From NCBI RefSeq assembly GCF_000419605.1, contig NZ_ATTI01000001.1, forward strand, positions 121,001-185,000: a DNA stretch of 64,000 bases, read 5' to 3'. Position numbers and translations under genes: made by a program. Each line of letters starts with the position of its first letter. Position 1 is the first letter of the stretch. Shown piece after piece: positions 8,178 to 17,330 of the stretch. The notes under the pieces are model-generated. The model saw nothing but the letters and a program-made list of their open reading frames with translations, was not told the DNA's origin and did not search any database. Source of the stretch: Sphingomonas phyllosphaerae 5.2. GTDB lineage: Bacteria > Pseudomonadota > Alphaproteobacteria > Sphingomonadales > Sphingomonadaceae.

Positions 8178-9552
8178 GAGCGGTTCCAACCAGATGTGGG
8201 GTGGGCGGTTCGCCGAAGGGCCAGCCGCTGTCATGCGCGAGATAAACGCGTCCATCCCCTTCGACAAGCGGATGTGGCGGCAGGACGTGGCCGGCAGCCG
8301 CGCGCATGTCGCGATGCTGGGCGCGCAGGGCATCGTCTCCGCCGGGGACGCCGCCGCGATCGGCGCCGGGCTGGAACAGGTTGCGCAGGGCTATGCCGAT
8401 GGCGGCGTGCCCGATGATCTGGCGATGGAGGACATCCATATGCTGACGGAAGCGCGGCTGTCCGACGCGATCGGCGCCGCGGCCGGACGCCTCCACACCG
8501 CCCGCAGCCGCAACGATCAGGTCGCGACGGACTTCCGCCTGTGGGTGCGCGATGCGACCGACCAGGTGCTCGCCGCGCTCGCCGCGCTGGACGACGCGTT
8601 GCTGGCGCGCGCGGAGGAACACGCCGATAGCGTGATGCCGGGCTTCACGCACCTGCAATCGGCGCAGCCGGTGACGCTGGGTCATCACCTGATGGCCTAT
8701 CACGAGATGGTGGCGCGCGACGTGTCGCGCTTCACCGACAATCGCGCGCGCGGCAATCTCTGCCCGCTGGGCGCTGCCGCGCTGGCGGGCACGGGCTTTC
8801 CGATCGACCGCGCGGCGACCGCCGCCGCGCTCGGCTTCGACGGACCGACCCGCAACAGCCTAGATTCGGTCAGCGATCGCGACTTCGCGCTCGATTACCT
8901 GATGGCGGCGGCGCAATGTTCGCTGCACCTCAGCCGCCTCGCCGAGGAGTTCGTGCTGTGGGCGTCGCAGCCGTTCGGGTTCGTCTCCCTGTCCGACCAA
9001 TGGTCGACCGGCAGCTCGATCATGCCGCAGAAGCGCAACCCCGATGCCGCCGAGCTGGTGCGCGGCCATGCCGGGCGGATCACCGGCTGCCTCGTCAGCC
9101 TGATCGTGACAATGAAGGGGCTGCCGCTCGCCTATTCCAAGGACATGCAGGACGACAAGCCGCCGGTGTTCGAATGCCATGACCTGCTGGCGATCTCGAT
9201 CGCGGCGATGACCGGCATGGTGGAGAGTGCGACGTTCCGCACCGACCGGATGCGCGGCCTCGCCGAAAGCGGCTATGCCACCGCCACCGATCTGGCCGAC
9301 TGGCTGGTGCGTGAGGCCGACGTCCCGTTCCGCGAGGCGCATCATATTACCGGACGCGCGGTGGCGCGCGCGGAGGCGCTGGGCTGCACGCTCGACAAGG
9401 TGCCGCTCGCCGATCTGCAGGCGATCGACCCGCGGATCACCGACAGCGTTTACGGCGTGCTGTCGGTCGACGCCTCTGTCGCGAGCCGCAGGAGCTTCGG
9501 CGGGACCGCGCCCGACAACGTCCGCGCCGCCATCCGGGCGGCACGCGCGTGA
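8176..9552 (+). CDS. argH: Argininosuccinate lyase
   Basis: A 458-residue ArgH, the last enzyme of arginine biosynthesis (argininosuccinate to arginine plus fumarate). Seen: [12 protein letters not shown] at the N terminus, [17 protein letters not shown], the [13 protein letters not shown] fumarase-superfamily signature near residue 280, and [19 protein letters not shown]. The start ATG at 8176 shares its bases with the divergent tlpA-type gene's start. A later in-frame ATG (8194, MWGGRF) is an alternative start and would separate the two genes. The stop overlaps the small lipoprotein gene (GTGA). Confidence 0.96.
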   Translation: MSGSNQMWGGRFAEGPAAVMREINASIPFDKRMWRQDVAGSRAHVAMLGAQGIVSAGDAAAIGAGLEQVAQGYADGGVPDDLAMEDIHMLTEARLSDAIGAAAGRLHTARSRNDQVATDFRLWVRDATDQVLAALAALDDALLARAEEHADSVMPGFTHLQSAQPVTLGHHLMAYHEMVARDVSRFTDNRARGNLCPLGAAALAGTGFPIDRAATAAALGFDGPTRNSLDSVSDRDFALDYLMAAAQCSLHLSRLAEEFVLWASQPFGFVSLSDQWSTGSSIMPQKRNPDAAELVRGHAGRITGCLVSLIVTMKGLPLAYSKDMQDDKPPVFECHDLLAISIAAMTGMVESATFRTDRMRGLAESGYATATDLADWLVREADVPFREAHHITGRAVARAEALGCTLDKVPLADLQAIDPRITDSVYGVLSVDASVASRRSFGGTAPDNVRAAIRAARA

Positions 9553-9788
9553 GGGCGCTGCTGCTGCTGCTGCTCGCGACCCTGCCGCTCGCGGCCTGCG
9601 GTTCGACGCAGACGCTCAAGCCCGCCGTCGGGAAGTCGATGCCGGTGACGCCCTATGGCGCGCCGCAGCAGCCGGCCGTCGCCGATCTGCTCACCCCCTC
9701 CGTCCAGGCGCGCCCGCAGCGTACCGGCGAGGTGCTGAGAAGCTCGCAGGAACGCGCTCGCGACCCGTTCGACCTGCCGCCGCGCTGA
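9549..9788 (+). CDS. Small lipoprotein (LptM-like position and form)
   Basis: A 79-residue protein with a GTG start overlapping the argH stop. It has a Leu-rich signal and lipobox LPLAAC (Cys17), then a Pro-rich, low-complexity mature part ending DPFDLPPR. It sits between argH and lysA, the usual place of the short alphaproteobacterial lipoprotein annotated as LptM (YifL)-like, which in E. coli helps mature the LPS translocon. The functional link is inference; sequence evidence supports only a tiny outer-membrane or periplasmic lipoprotein. Confidence 0.8.
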   Translation: MRALLLLLLATLPLAACGSTQTLKPAVGKSMPVTPYGAPQQPAVADLLTPSVQARPQRTGEVLRSSQERARDPFDLPPR

Positions 9789-9808
9789 CTCTTTTCGTTC
9801 GGGTGACC

Positions 9809-11065
9809 ATGGACCATTTTCATTATCGCGACGGTGCCTTGTGGTGCGAGGGCGTGCCGCTGACCCGGATCGCCGACGAGGTGGGGACGCCCGTCTACGT
9901 CTATTCCGCCGCCGCCTTCCGCGCGCAGGCGCGTGCGTTCCGCGACGCGCTGGCGGGGGTGCCGGACGTGCACCTCGCCTATGCGATCAAGGCCAACCCG
10001 AACCTCGCCGTGCTGCGCGTGGTCGCCGCTGAGGGTTATGGCGCCGACGTCGTCTCGGGTGGGGAGATGGCGCGTGCGGTGGCGGCGGGCATACCGGCGA
10101 GCGGGATCGTCTTCTCCGGGGTGGGCAAGACCCGCGCCGAGTTGCTGCGCGGGCTGGAGGCCGGGATCGGCCAGTTCAACCTCGAGCTGGAGGAAGAGGG
10201 CGTCGTGCTGGCGCAGCTGGCCCACGAGCGCGGGATGACCGCGCGCGCGGTGCTGCGCGTCAACCCGGACGTGGATGCCGGCACGCACGCCAAGATCTCG
10301 ACCGGGCGCAAGGAGAACAAGTTCGGCGTGCCGATCGATCAGGCACCTGGAATGTATGCGCGCCTGTCCACGCTGCCCGGCCTGTCGATGCAGGGCGTGG
10401 CGATCCATATCGGCAGCCAGTTGTTCGACCTCGCCCCGCTGGAGGCGGCCTATGTGCGCGTGAAGGCGCTGGTCGACGAACTCCGCGCCGCCGGCCATGC
10501 GGTGGCGCGGGTCGATCTCGGCGGCGGGCTGGGCGTGCGCTACAAGGCGGGCGACGACCCGCGCAGCCCGGCCGAATATGGCGCGATGGTGGAACGCGTA
10601 ACGAAGGACTGGGGCGTCCAGCTGATGTTCGAGCCCGGTCGCGTGATCTCGGGCAATGCCGGCGTGCTGCTGACGCGCGTGATCTGGGTGAAGCCGGGGG
10701 TGGTGCACCCCTATGTCATCGTCGACGCGGCGATGAACGACCTCGCGCGCCCGGCGCTGTACGATGCGTGGCACGATGTCGACGCGGTGGTGCCGACCGG
10801 CGAGCGGATGACCGCGAACGTGGCCGGGCCGGTGTGCGAGACCGGCGACACCTTCGCGATGGCACGCGAGATGGACGCGGTGAAGGGCGGCGACCTGGCG
10901 GTGCTGCGGACCGCAGGGGCGTATGGCGCGACGATGGCGTCGACCTACAACAGCCGCCCGCTGGTGCCCGAGGTGCTGGTCGACGGCGATCGCTATGCGG
11001 TGGTCGCGGACCGGATTGCGGCGGAAACGATCCTCGCCGCCGAGCGCGTGCCCGAGTGGTTGTAG
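9809..11065 (+). CDS. lysA: Diaminopimelate decarboxylase
   Basis: A 418-residue PLP enzyme converting meso-diaminopimelate to lysine. The PLP-binding Lys is in AYAIKANPN (Lys61). Other signatures are GADVVSGGEMARA, the VAIHIGSQ segment, VDLGGGLGVRY, EPGRVISGNAG and the catalytic Cys in GPVCETGDTFA. The frame is open far upstream, but the ATG at 9809 (MDHFHYRDG) fits the family length. Preceded by argH and the small lipoprotein on the same strand, 20 bp after the latter. Confidence 0.96.
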   Translation: MDHFHYRDGALWCEGVPLTRIADEVGTPVYVYSAAAFRAQARAFRDALAGVPDVHLAYAIKANPNLAVLRVVAAEGYGADVVSGGEMARAVAAGIPASGIVFSGVGKTRAELLRGLEAGIGQFNLELEEEGVVLAQLAHERGMTARAVLRVNPDVDAGTHAKISTGRKENKFGVPIDQAPGMYARLSTLPGLSMQGVAIHIGSQLFDLAPLEAAYVRVKALVDELRAAGHAVARVDLGGGLGVRYKAGDDPRSPAEYGAMVERVTKDWGVQLMFEPGRVISGNAGVLLTRVIWVKPGVVHPYVIVDAAMNDLARPALYDAWHDVDAVVPTGERMTANVAGPVCETGDTFAMAREMDAVKGGDLAVLRTAGAYGATMASTYNSRPLVPEVLVDGDRYAVVADRIAAETILAAERVPEWL

Positions 11066-11159
11066 GCAACAGATCTTTCTGCCGCCGCCCGGATCGCTGG
11101 CCGGTTTCCGACGGCGCTTGTGGCGTGGCGGGATGCTTTTTCGCTTCCGGGCGTAACGC

Positions 11160-11915
11160 ATGACGCTGCATAGCCTTCCGCTGTTCGTACGGCTGAACGG
11201 TCGCCCGGTGATCCTTGTCGGCGCGGGGGAGGCAGCCGAGCCGAAGCGGCGGTTGCTGGAGCGTGCCGGGGCGATCGTCGTCGGCGAGGATGACCCGGAA
11301 GCCCGGCTCGCGATCGTCGCTGACGACGACGCGGCGGTGGCGCGGCTGAAGGCGCGCGGCGTGCTGGTCAACGCGGTCGACCGGCCCGAGCTGTGCGACT
11401 TCACGTTGCCCGCGATCGTCGACCGCGCACCGGTGCTGGTCGCGATCGGCACCGGCGGCGTGTCGGCGGGGCTGGCGGCGGCGGTGCGGCAGCGGCTGGA
11501 GGCGGTGCTGCCGGCGTCGCTCGGCCGGCTGGCTGAGGCGTTGCACGGTGCGCGCGCCGGGTTGCGCGCCGCGCTGCCCGATGGCGGTGCGCGACGGCGG
11601 GCGATCGGCGCGGCGCTGGCGCCGGGTGCGGCGCTCGATCCGCTCGCCGACTACGACGGGCGCGATGCCGCGGCGGCGGTGCTGGCGAGTGCGGCGGCGG
11701 GCGGGGTGGTGCGGCTGGTGCTGGCGTCGCGCGATCCCGACGATCTCACGCTGCGGCAGGCACGGCTGCTCGCCGCTGCCGACCGCGTCACGCACCGCGC
11801 CGACGTGCCCGCGGCGATCCTCGACCGCGCGCGCGCCGATGCGCTGCGGATGCCGTGCGATGCTGCGCCGGTATCCGGCGAGGGGCTCACCGTCGACGTG
11901 GCGATGCACGCATGA
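11160..11915 (+). CDS. Precorrin-2 dehydrogenase-like protein (siroheme synthase N-terminal type) with SUMT-like remnant
   Basis: A 251-residue protein resembling the N-terminal dehydrogenase/ferrochelatase half of CysG. It has LPLFVRLNGRPVILVGAG (NAD-binding GxGxxA), NAVDRPELCDFTLPAIVDR and VLVAIGTGGVSAGLA. The last ~50 residues (VVRLVLASRDPDDLTLRQARLL) align by eye with the first strand and helix of the SAM uroporphyrinogen methyltransferase half, but the GAGPGD motif has become LASRDPDD and the rest is absent. So it is either a Met8/CysG-N enzyme with a vestigial tail or a repurposed relative. It overlaps the corA-type gene by 4 bp. A full SUMT must be encoded elsewhere. Confidence 0.8.
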   Translation: MTLHSLPLFVRLNGRPVILVGAGEAAEPKRRLLERAGAIVVGEDDPEARLAIVADDDAAVARLKARGVLVNAVDRPELCDFTLPAIVDRAPVLVAIGTGGVSAGLAAAVRQRLEAVLPASLGRLAEALHGARAGLRAALPDGGARRRAIGAALAPGAALDPLADYDGRDAAAAVLASAAAGGVVRLVLASRDPDDLTLRQARLLAAADRVTHRADVPAAILDRARADALRMPCDAAPVSGEGLTVDVAMHA

Positions 11916-12868
11916 GTGGCTTCGCGTGGCGCGTTGCGGCCGACGGCAAGACGACCCGCGTCTCGGCGACCGACTCCCTTCGCGACGAAGCACAGTTTCT
12001 GTGGGTGCATCTGGCCACCAATGCCGAACATGCGCAGGCATGGTTGCGCGACGAGGCGAAGCTGGAGCCGTTCACCGTCGACCAGCTGACCGCCGCCGAA
12101 ACGCGCCCGCGCGCCGACAAGATCGGCGCCGGCGCGTTCGTCAACCTGCGCGGGCGTACCGACGAGGAGCTCGATTCGTCCGACATGCTCGCCTCGATCC
12201 GGATCTGGGCGACCAAGGGCCGCGTCATCACCGTCTCTCGCAAGCGGCTCGTGGTGCTGGAGGATGTCGAGGAACAGGTGTCGCACGGCACGGTAAGCGA
12301 CCCGGGCGACCTGATCGCGGCGTTTGCGACGGCGATCACCGAGGATCTCGATCCCGTCGTCGCCGACCTTGGCGACGGACTTGACGATTGCGAGCAGGGG
12401 TTGAGCACGCACCGCGTGTTCGAACTGCGTCGCGAGGTCACGCGGGTGCGGTCGGAGGCGATCAACTATCGTCGCTTCCTCAGCCCGCAGCGCGCCGCGC
12501 TGGAACGGCTGGCGACGCTGCCGGGGGACTGGCTGGCCGAGGACGACCGCGCGCATCTGTCCGCCGCCGCCGACCGCGCCGCGCGCATGGCCGAGGAAGT
12601 CGAGGCGATCCGCGAGCGCGCCGCGCTGATGCACGAGGCGTTGACCGATCTGCGCGCCGAACAGCTCGACCAGCGCAGCCTGGTGATCGCGATGGTGGCG
12701 ATGATCTTCCTGCCGCTGACGTTCCTGACCGGATTGTACGGGATGAACGTGAAGGGGCTGCCCTATGCCGAGGCGCCGTGGGCGTTCGATGCGATCGCCG
12801 GCGTCTGCGCGTTGGTCGCGGCGGGCATCGTCATCTGGTTCGTGCAGCGGCACTGGTTCCGCGGGTAG
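11912..12868 (+). CDS. CorA/ZntB-family divalent cation transporter
   Basis: A 318-residue CorA-superfamily protein. A large cytoplasmic N-terminal domain leads to two C-terminal membrane helices, the first ending in the YGMNVKGLPY pore motif (GMN), the last followed by a basic tail. The length and the ADKIGAGAFVNLRG region recall the ZntB branch (zinc) rather than classic Mg2+ CorA, but this cannot be settled by eye. Start ATG overlaps the preceding stop (ATGA). Convergent with the flagellar fliS gene. Confidence 0.88.
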   Translation: MSGFAWRVAADGKTTRVSATDSLRDEAQFLWVHLATNAEHAQAWLRDEAKLEPFTVDQLTAAETRPRADKIGAGAFVNLRGRTDEELDSSDMLASIRIWATKGRVITVSRKRLVVLEDVEEQVSHGTVSDPGDLIAAFATAITEDLDPVVADLGDGLDDCEQGLSTHRVFELRREVTRVRSEAINYRRFLSPQRAALERLATLPGDWLAEDDRAHLSAAADRAARMAEEVEAIRERAALMHEALTDLRAEQLDQRSLVIAMVAMIFLPLTFLTGLYGMNVKGLPYAEAPWAFDAIAGVCALVAAGIVIWFVQRHWFRG

Positions 12869-12874
12869 CTCGCG

Positions 12875-12901
12875 GCTCACCCCGACGTTGCCGGGGTGAG
12901 C
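12875..12901. terminator. Hairpin between convergent corA-type gene and fliS
   Basis: Perfect inverted repeat GCTCACCCCG / CGGGGTGAGC with a 7-base loop, placed in the 43-bp gap between two convergent genes. There is no clear U-tract on either side, so it may be a weak bidirectional terminator or an mRNA-stabilising hairpin ending the fliK-to-fliS operon. Confidence 0.6.
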
Positions 12902-12911
12902 GATGCGGGCG

Positions 12912-13310
12912 TTACGCCGCGCGCGCCTGCCGCCATGCGCCGGCGATTTCCTCCAGCTCGGCGGCGACGGCGCGAAACGGTGCGCCGTCGGTGCCGACGC
13001 TGGCGTCGATCACTTGCCGGCGGCACCCGGCATAGAAGCGCGCGAGGACCCGCGAGACGTCGCCACCCTTTTCGAAATCGAGATTGGCCTCCAGCGCGAA
13101 CAGGATCGCGGTAGCGCGCGTGACGCGTTCGCTGCGGGTCGCGAACTGCTTGCGCTCCGCCGCCCAGGCCGCGACGCGCAGCGCCTGGGTCAATTCCTCA
13201 TAGAGCAACTGGACCAGTGCCGGGCCGTCGGCGGCGGCGGTACGACCGGCCAGGTCGATCTCGCGATAGGTGCGCGCCGGATCGCGCAGCAGGGAAGAGG
13301 CATAGGCCAT
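12912..13310 (-). CDS. fliS: FliS, flagellin export chaperone
   Basis: A 132-residue all-helical protein that binds the C-terminal D0 helix of flagellin and keeps it unpolymerised until export. Seen: the N-terminal YREIDL region, LVQLLYEELTQALRVA, and RATAILFALEANLDFEKGGD, the FliS core. Last gene of the long leftward flagellar operon, 19 bp after fliD, the usual fliD-fliS order. Confidence 0.87.
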   Translation of the reverse strand: MAYASSLLRDPARTYREIDLAGRTAAADGPALVQLLYEELTQALRVAAWAAERKQFATRSERVTRATAILFALEANLDFEKGGDVSRVLARFYAGCRRQVIDASVGTDGAPFRAVAAELEEIAGAWRQARAA

Positions 13311-13329
13311 GATGGGTCGTCCTTTCCCG

Positions 13330-14850
13330 TCAGTTCGACTTGTACCAGCCGTCGATCTGCTGCGTCATGAACGACTGGGTCGCCTTGTACGCCGAGACGC
13401 GGGAATTCATGCTGGCATATTGCTGCGTCAACCGCGCCGAGAAGCGCGTCGATTGATCGTCGATCTTCGAGGTCTGCTTGGTCAGGTCGTCCTGCGCCGC
13501 GCGCAGCCGCGTGTCGGTGGCGGTCAGGCCATATAGCGAGCTGCCCGACGAAAGCTTGAGCGACTGCATCGCGGCGTTGATGCCGGTCGCGCCGAAGCTG
13601 TTGGGCGTGAACATCGCCTGGATCGCGTCCGGCGTGTCCTTCATCGCCTTGGTCAGGGCGGCGTCGTCGATTTCCATCGAGCCGTCGGTCTTGTTGGTGC
13701 GGATGCCGATTCCGGCCAGCGTCGACGGCGTGCCGCCCGCGGCGTCGGGGAGCAGCGTCTTGCTCGCGAAACCCTGCAGGTTGCGCAGCAGCTGCCGCGC
13801 GGCCGGATCGGCGCGCAGCGGCCCGTCGATCGCATTGGTCTGTGTCTTCACCTCGGTGAGCAGCTGGTTGAAGGTCTCGACGAAATCCTTGACCGCGTTG
13901 GTCAGCGCCGCGTCGGGGCGCGTGCCGCTCAGCGTCATCGTGCCGATGCCGGCCAGCGTCAGCTTCACGCCGGGGACGAGATCGCTGATCTCGTTGCTGG
14001 GCCGTTCCACCGCGACGCCGTCGACCGACAGCCTGGCGTTGCCGGCCTGGCCGCCGACCGCCAGCTTCGTGGTGGCGGGCGCGTCCTTGCCGACGCTGAG
14101 CGTGTCGAGCGTGCCGCCGGTGCCGGTCAGCGAGAACGCCTGAGCGTTGCCGCTCTGCCCCTTGAGCGACAGGAACGCGCCGCCGTCGGCATCGGTGATG
14201 ACCGAGGCGGTGACGCCGGTGCCCCTGGCGTTGATCGCCGCGGCGATGCCGGCCGGCGTGTCGTTGGGCGGTGCGATCGCGATGTCGAACGACAGGTCGG
14301 TGCCGTCGTCGGCCTTGCCCGGCGTCAGGTCGGTCATCTTGCCGTTCGCGTCATAGGCGGCGGTGCCGATCTTCAGCGTCAGCGTGCCGGTGCCGAACGC
14401 GTCGGCCTTGCCCAGCTTGCTGCTGGTCACGGTCTGCACGGTGGCGAGCTTGTCGACCTTGACGGTCGCCGAGGCGCTGGCCGACATCGGCGCACCCGAT
14501 ATCGCGGTGGCGCCCGCGACCTTGGAGTCGCTGACGTTCGGCTGCGTGGCGAGCGTGCCGCCGCTGACCAGCGTGTTCACCGCCTTGGCGAAGTCGCTGA
14601 CGAAGCTCTTGAGCGTCGCGGCGCCGGAGATCTGCGCGGTCAGCTTCTCGGATTTGGCGGTGATCTGCGCCCGCTTGGCGGCGAATTGCGCATCGACCAG
14701 CTTGCCGACGAGCGAGTCGGTATCGACCCCGGAGCCTGACCCCAGCGAGGTGAGGATCGAGTTCGCCGCCGATTTGGTCGTTGCCGCCGTGCTGGCCGGC
14801 TTGGACGTGGTGGGCGTTGGTGTCGCCGTGCTGCTGGTGATCGTCGCCAT
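13330..14850 (-). CDS. fliD: FliD, filament cap protein
   Basis: A 506-residue hook-associated protein 2. The N-terminal domain begins after a Ser/Thr/Pro/Ala-rich leader with ILTSLGSGSGVDTDSLVGKLVDAQ. The C-terminal domain has SSLYGLTATDTRLRAAQDDLTKQTSKIDDQ and ends FMTQQIDGWYKSN with coiled-coil character. It caps the growing filament and folds exported flagellin. The family length is normal. It lies 34 bp after flhB and just before fliS. Confidence 0.94.
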   Translation of the reverse strand: MATITSSTATPTPTTSKPASTAATTKSAANSILTSLGSGSGVDTDSLVGKLVDAQFAAKRAQITAKSEKLTAQISGAATLKSFVSDFAKAVNTLVSGGTLATQPNVSDSKVAGATAISGAPMSASASATVKVDKLATVQTVTSSKLGKADAFGTGTLTLKIGTAAYDANGKMTDLTPGKADDGTDLSFDIAIAPPNDTPAGIAAAINARGTGVTASVITDADGGAFLSLKGQSGNAQAFSLTGTGGTLDTLSVGKDAPATTKLAVGGQAGNARLSVDGVAVERPSNEISDLVPGVKLTLAGIGTMTLSGTRPDAALTNAVKDFVETFNQLLTEVKTQTNAIDGPLRADPAARQLLRNLQGFASKTLLPDAAGGTPSTLAGIGIRTNKTDGSMEIDDAALTKAMKDTPDAIQAMFTPNSFGATGINAAMQSLKLSSGSSLYGLTATDTRLRAAQDDLTKQTSKIDDQSTRFSARLTQQYASMNSRVSAYKATQSFMTQQIDGWYKSN

Positions 14851-14884
14851 GATGCTCTCCTAAACGGCCGCGCGCGGCGATTCT

Positions 14885-16009
14885 TTATGATGGTTGGACA
14901 CCATTTTCGTCGAAACGTGCGGTCGGCGGCACATCGATCGGCGGCTGCGTGCCTCCGGCCGCCGCATTGAGCCCGAACACGAAGGCGAGAACGGTCGCGA
15001 TCGCGAGATACAGGTCGTCGCGGACTTCCTGCCCCTCGCGGCTGGTGTAGTAGACGGCACGGGCGAGTGCGGGGTATTCCAGGATCGGCAACGAGCGATC
15101 CTTCGCGGCCTCGCGGATCGCCAGCGCCAACGCGCCGCGGCCCTTCGCCACCACCACCGGCACCTCGTCGCGCCCGCGATCGTAGCGCAGCGCGACCGCG
15201 AAGTGGGTCGGGTTGGTCAGCACGACGTGCGCCTCGTCCAGCGCCTTGTGCATGCCGCCCGACATCATCTCGCGCTGCCGCATGCGCATGTGCCCCTTCA
15301 TCTCGGGGTTGCCCTCGCTCTCCTTGTGCTCGTCCTTCACTTCCTGCTTGGTCATGCGCAGCTTGCGCAGCAGCTGCATGATCTGCGTCGGCACGTCGAT
15401 CATGCCGATCGCGACCAGACCCATCGCCATCACGAGCAGCACGTGGGTCAGCGTCGCGCCCAGCCCGGCGAGCGCGACGGGCAGGTTGGAGGCGGCGAGC
15501 CCGAAGCTGAAATGCGCGGTTTGCCACAGCATCCACGCGCCGATCGAGCCGAGCAGCGTGACCTTCAGCAGCGACTTGCCGAGTTCGATCCAGCCCTGCA
15601 TCCCGATGATGCGCTTGATGCCCGAACCGGGATTGATGCGCGACGCCTTGGGGGCGAGCAACCCGGCGTTGAAGCCGAGCGAGCCGAGCCCGGCCTGGCT
15701 GGCGACCGCCGCGCCGATCGTGATCGCGAACAGCGTGCCGATCGGTGCGGCCAGCTTCCACCCCGCCTGGATAAGCGGGCGCCACGGCTGGAAATCCTCG
15801 ACATCGGCGCGCCCGAAGCTGAAGCTGGCCGCCATCACCTCCTTGCACGCGGCGAGCAGCGCCGGACCGAAGAACATCATCCACGAAATGCCTGCCAGCA
15901 CCACCAGGGCGGTGGCGAGATCGCGGCTCTTGAGGACGTCACCCTTCTCCCTGGCGTCGTCGCGACGCTTCTGGGTCGGGGCTTCTGTCTTGTCGCCACC
16001 CTCCGACAT
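14885..16009 (-). CDS. flhB: FlhB, export-gate protein and substrate-specificity switch
   Basis: A 374-residue inner-membrane protein of the flagellar type III apparatus. N-terminal SEGGDKTEAPTQKRRDDAREKG, four hydrophobic segments (about 31-215), then the cytoplasmic domain with the self-cleaving NPTH (266-269), almost the same position as in E. coli. Cleavage switches export from rod/hook to filament substrates together with FliK. Start overlaps the fliR stop by one base (TGATG). Confidence 0.97.
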   Translation of the reverse strand: MSEGGDKTEAPTQKRRDDAREKGDVLKSRDLATALVVLAGISWMMFFGPALLAACKEVMAASFSFGRADVEDFQPWRPLIQAGWKLAAPIGTLFAITIGAAVASQAGLGSLGFNAGLLAPKASRINPGSGIKRIIGMQGWIELGKSLLKVTLLGSIGAWMLWQTAHFSFGLAASNLPVALAGLGATLTHVLLVMAMGLVAIGMIDVPTQIMQLLRKLRMTKQEVKDEHKESEGNPEMKGHMRMRQREMMSGGMHKALDEAHVVLTNPTHFAVALRYDRGRDEVPVVVAKGRGALALAIREAAKDRSLPILEYPALARAVYYTSREGQEVRDDLYLAIATVLAFVFGLNAAAGGTQPPIDVPPTARFDENGVQPS

Positions 16010-16782
16010 CAGCCGAGCACCAGGCTTTTCGCCGCGGCGAGGCCTTCACGCACGATCACCTGCATGTAGTCGCCCATCGCGGGCAACGCGATCGCGAGGC
16101 TGACGACGCCGACCGCGAGGCTGGCGGGCAGGCCGATCGAGAACAGGTTGAGCGACGGCGCCGAACGCGACACCATTCCCATCACGAGGTTGAGGCACAG
16201 CAACAGGAAGCCGACCGGCAGCGCGAGCAGCAGCCCGGCCATGAAGGCATAGCCGCCGAACAGGGCGATGTCGCGCAACTGCCCGGCCGCTAGCCACGCC
16301 GCGCCGGGGGGCAGCGCGGTGTAGCTTTTCACCACCATGTCGACGAGCACGAGATGGCCGTCGAGCGACAGGAACAGCAGCGTCAGCAGGATCGACAGGA
16401 ACTGTCCGACCGCCGGGCTGGAGCGGCCGGAATTGGGATCGATCATGTTGGCGAAGCCGATCCCCATCGATCCGCCGATGATCTCGCCCGCGACCAGCGG
16501 GGCGGCGAACGCGATCTGGACGATGAAGCCCATCGCCAGCCCGACCAGCGCTTCGGCCGCGACCGCGACGAAGGTGGCCAGCGCGAAGATCGTCGGCGGG
16601 GTCTGGATCGTCGTGGTGCCGAGCACCAGCACGCCGACCGCACCCGACAGCGTGATCCGCGCGGGCAACGGTACGGAGACGTTGCCGAACACCGGCGCGG
16701 CGATGAACGCCGCCCCGACGCGGATCATGACGAAGATCAGCGCCCACAGCTGCGTCTCGATCGAGAGGCCAAAGCCTAGCAT
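16009..16782 (-). CDS. fliR: FliR, flagellar export-gate protein
   Basis: A 257-residue polytopic membrane protein of the FliPQR export channel. Several long hydrophobic helices are seen (for example FVMIRVGAAFIAAPVFGN and GYAFMAGLLLALPVGFLLLC), with the family-typical SRSAPSLNLFSIGLPASLAVG. I chose the ATG at 16782 (MLGFGLSIETQ) with GGGGAG eight bases upstream. The upstream in-frame start at 16818 would add a basic leader. Confidence 0.95.
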   Translation of the reverse strand: MLGFGLSIETQLWALIFVMIRVGAAFIAAPVFGNVSVPLPARITLSGAVGVLVLGTTTIQTPPTIFALATFVAVAAEALVGLAMGFIVQIAFAAPLVAGEIIGGSMGIGFANMIDPNSGRSSPAVGQFLSILLTLLFLSLDGHLVLVDMVVKSYTALPPGAAWLAAGQLRDIALFGGYAFMAGLLLALPVGFLLLCLNLVMGMVSRSAPSLNLFSIGLPASLAVGVVSLAIALPAMGDYMQVIVREGLAAAKSLVLG

Positions 16783-16899
16783 CGTGCCAGCTCCCCGCGC
16801 GCACGCGCGTCGCGGCACAGGGGCCAGCGCGGCCGGCCGGCGCCACGCGCCCGTCCGACGACGCGGCTTTGCCGCGGCGCTGATGCCCCCGTCGTCACG

Positions 16900-17181
16900 T
16901 CAGCGCACCAGATCCGGGATGCGCGCGAAGGTCTCGGTCGTGAAGTCGCTGAGCAAGCCCAGGATCATCGCACCGAACACCATGATCGACACCGCCACGA
17001 CGACCAGCTTCGGCACGAAGCTGAGCGTCTGCTCGTTGATCGAGGTCGCGGCCTGCACCATGCCGAGGATCAGCCCCGACAGCAAAGCCGGGATCAGGAT
17101 CGGCGCGGCGGCCAGCGCCAGCACCCACATGGTCTGGTTGGCGATGGTCAGGAAGTAATCGGCATCGACGAGCGGTTGCAT
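16900..17181 (-). CDS. fliQ: FliQ, flagellar export-gate protein
   Basis: A 93-residue protein with two membrane helices (LALAAAPILIPALLSGLILGMV and VVVAVSIMVFGAMILGLL), the normal FliQ size. Family motif QAATSINEQTLSFVPKL lies between them. The ORF is open upstream, but the ATG at 17181 (MQPLVDADYFL) is the family start. It lies 149 bp after fliP, an unusually wide gap in this otherwise compact operon, and the fliR start follows after 117 bp. Confidence 0.95.
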   Translation of the reverse strand: MQPLVDADYFLTIANQTMWVLALAAAPILIPALLSGLILGMVQAATSINEQTLSFVPKLVVVAVSIMVFGAMILGLLSDFTTETFARIPDLVR

Positions 17182-17330
17182 GGGATGGGCCTTGCGAGAA
17201 CTGGTTGCGCGAGAATTGGTGCCGTTCGGGGTGAGGGGCGCTGAACCTCTCAAAGCTTCGTCTCGAATCATCACGTCGTTCGGGATGCCGCTTGCACTTC
17301 GCCTGGCAGCGCCCCGGGGCGAACGGACCG

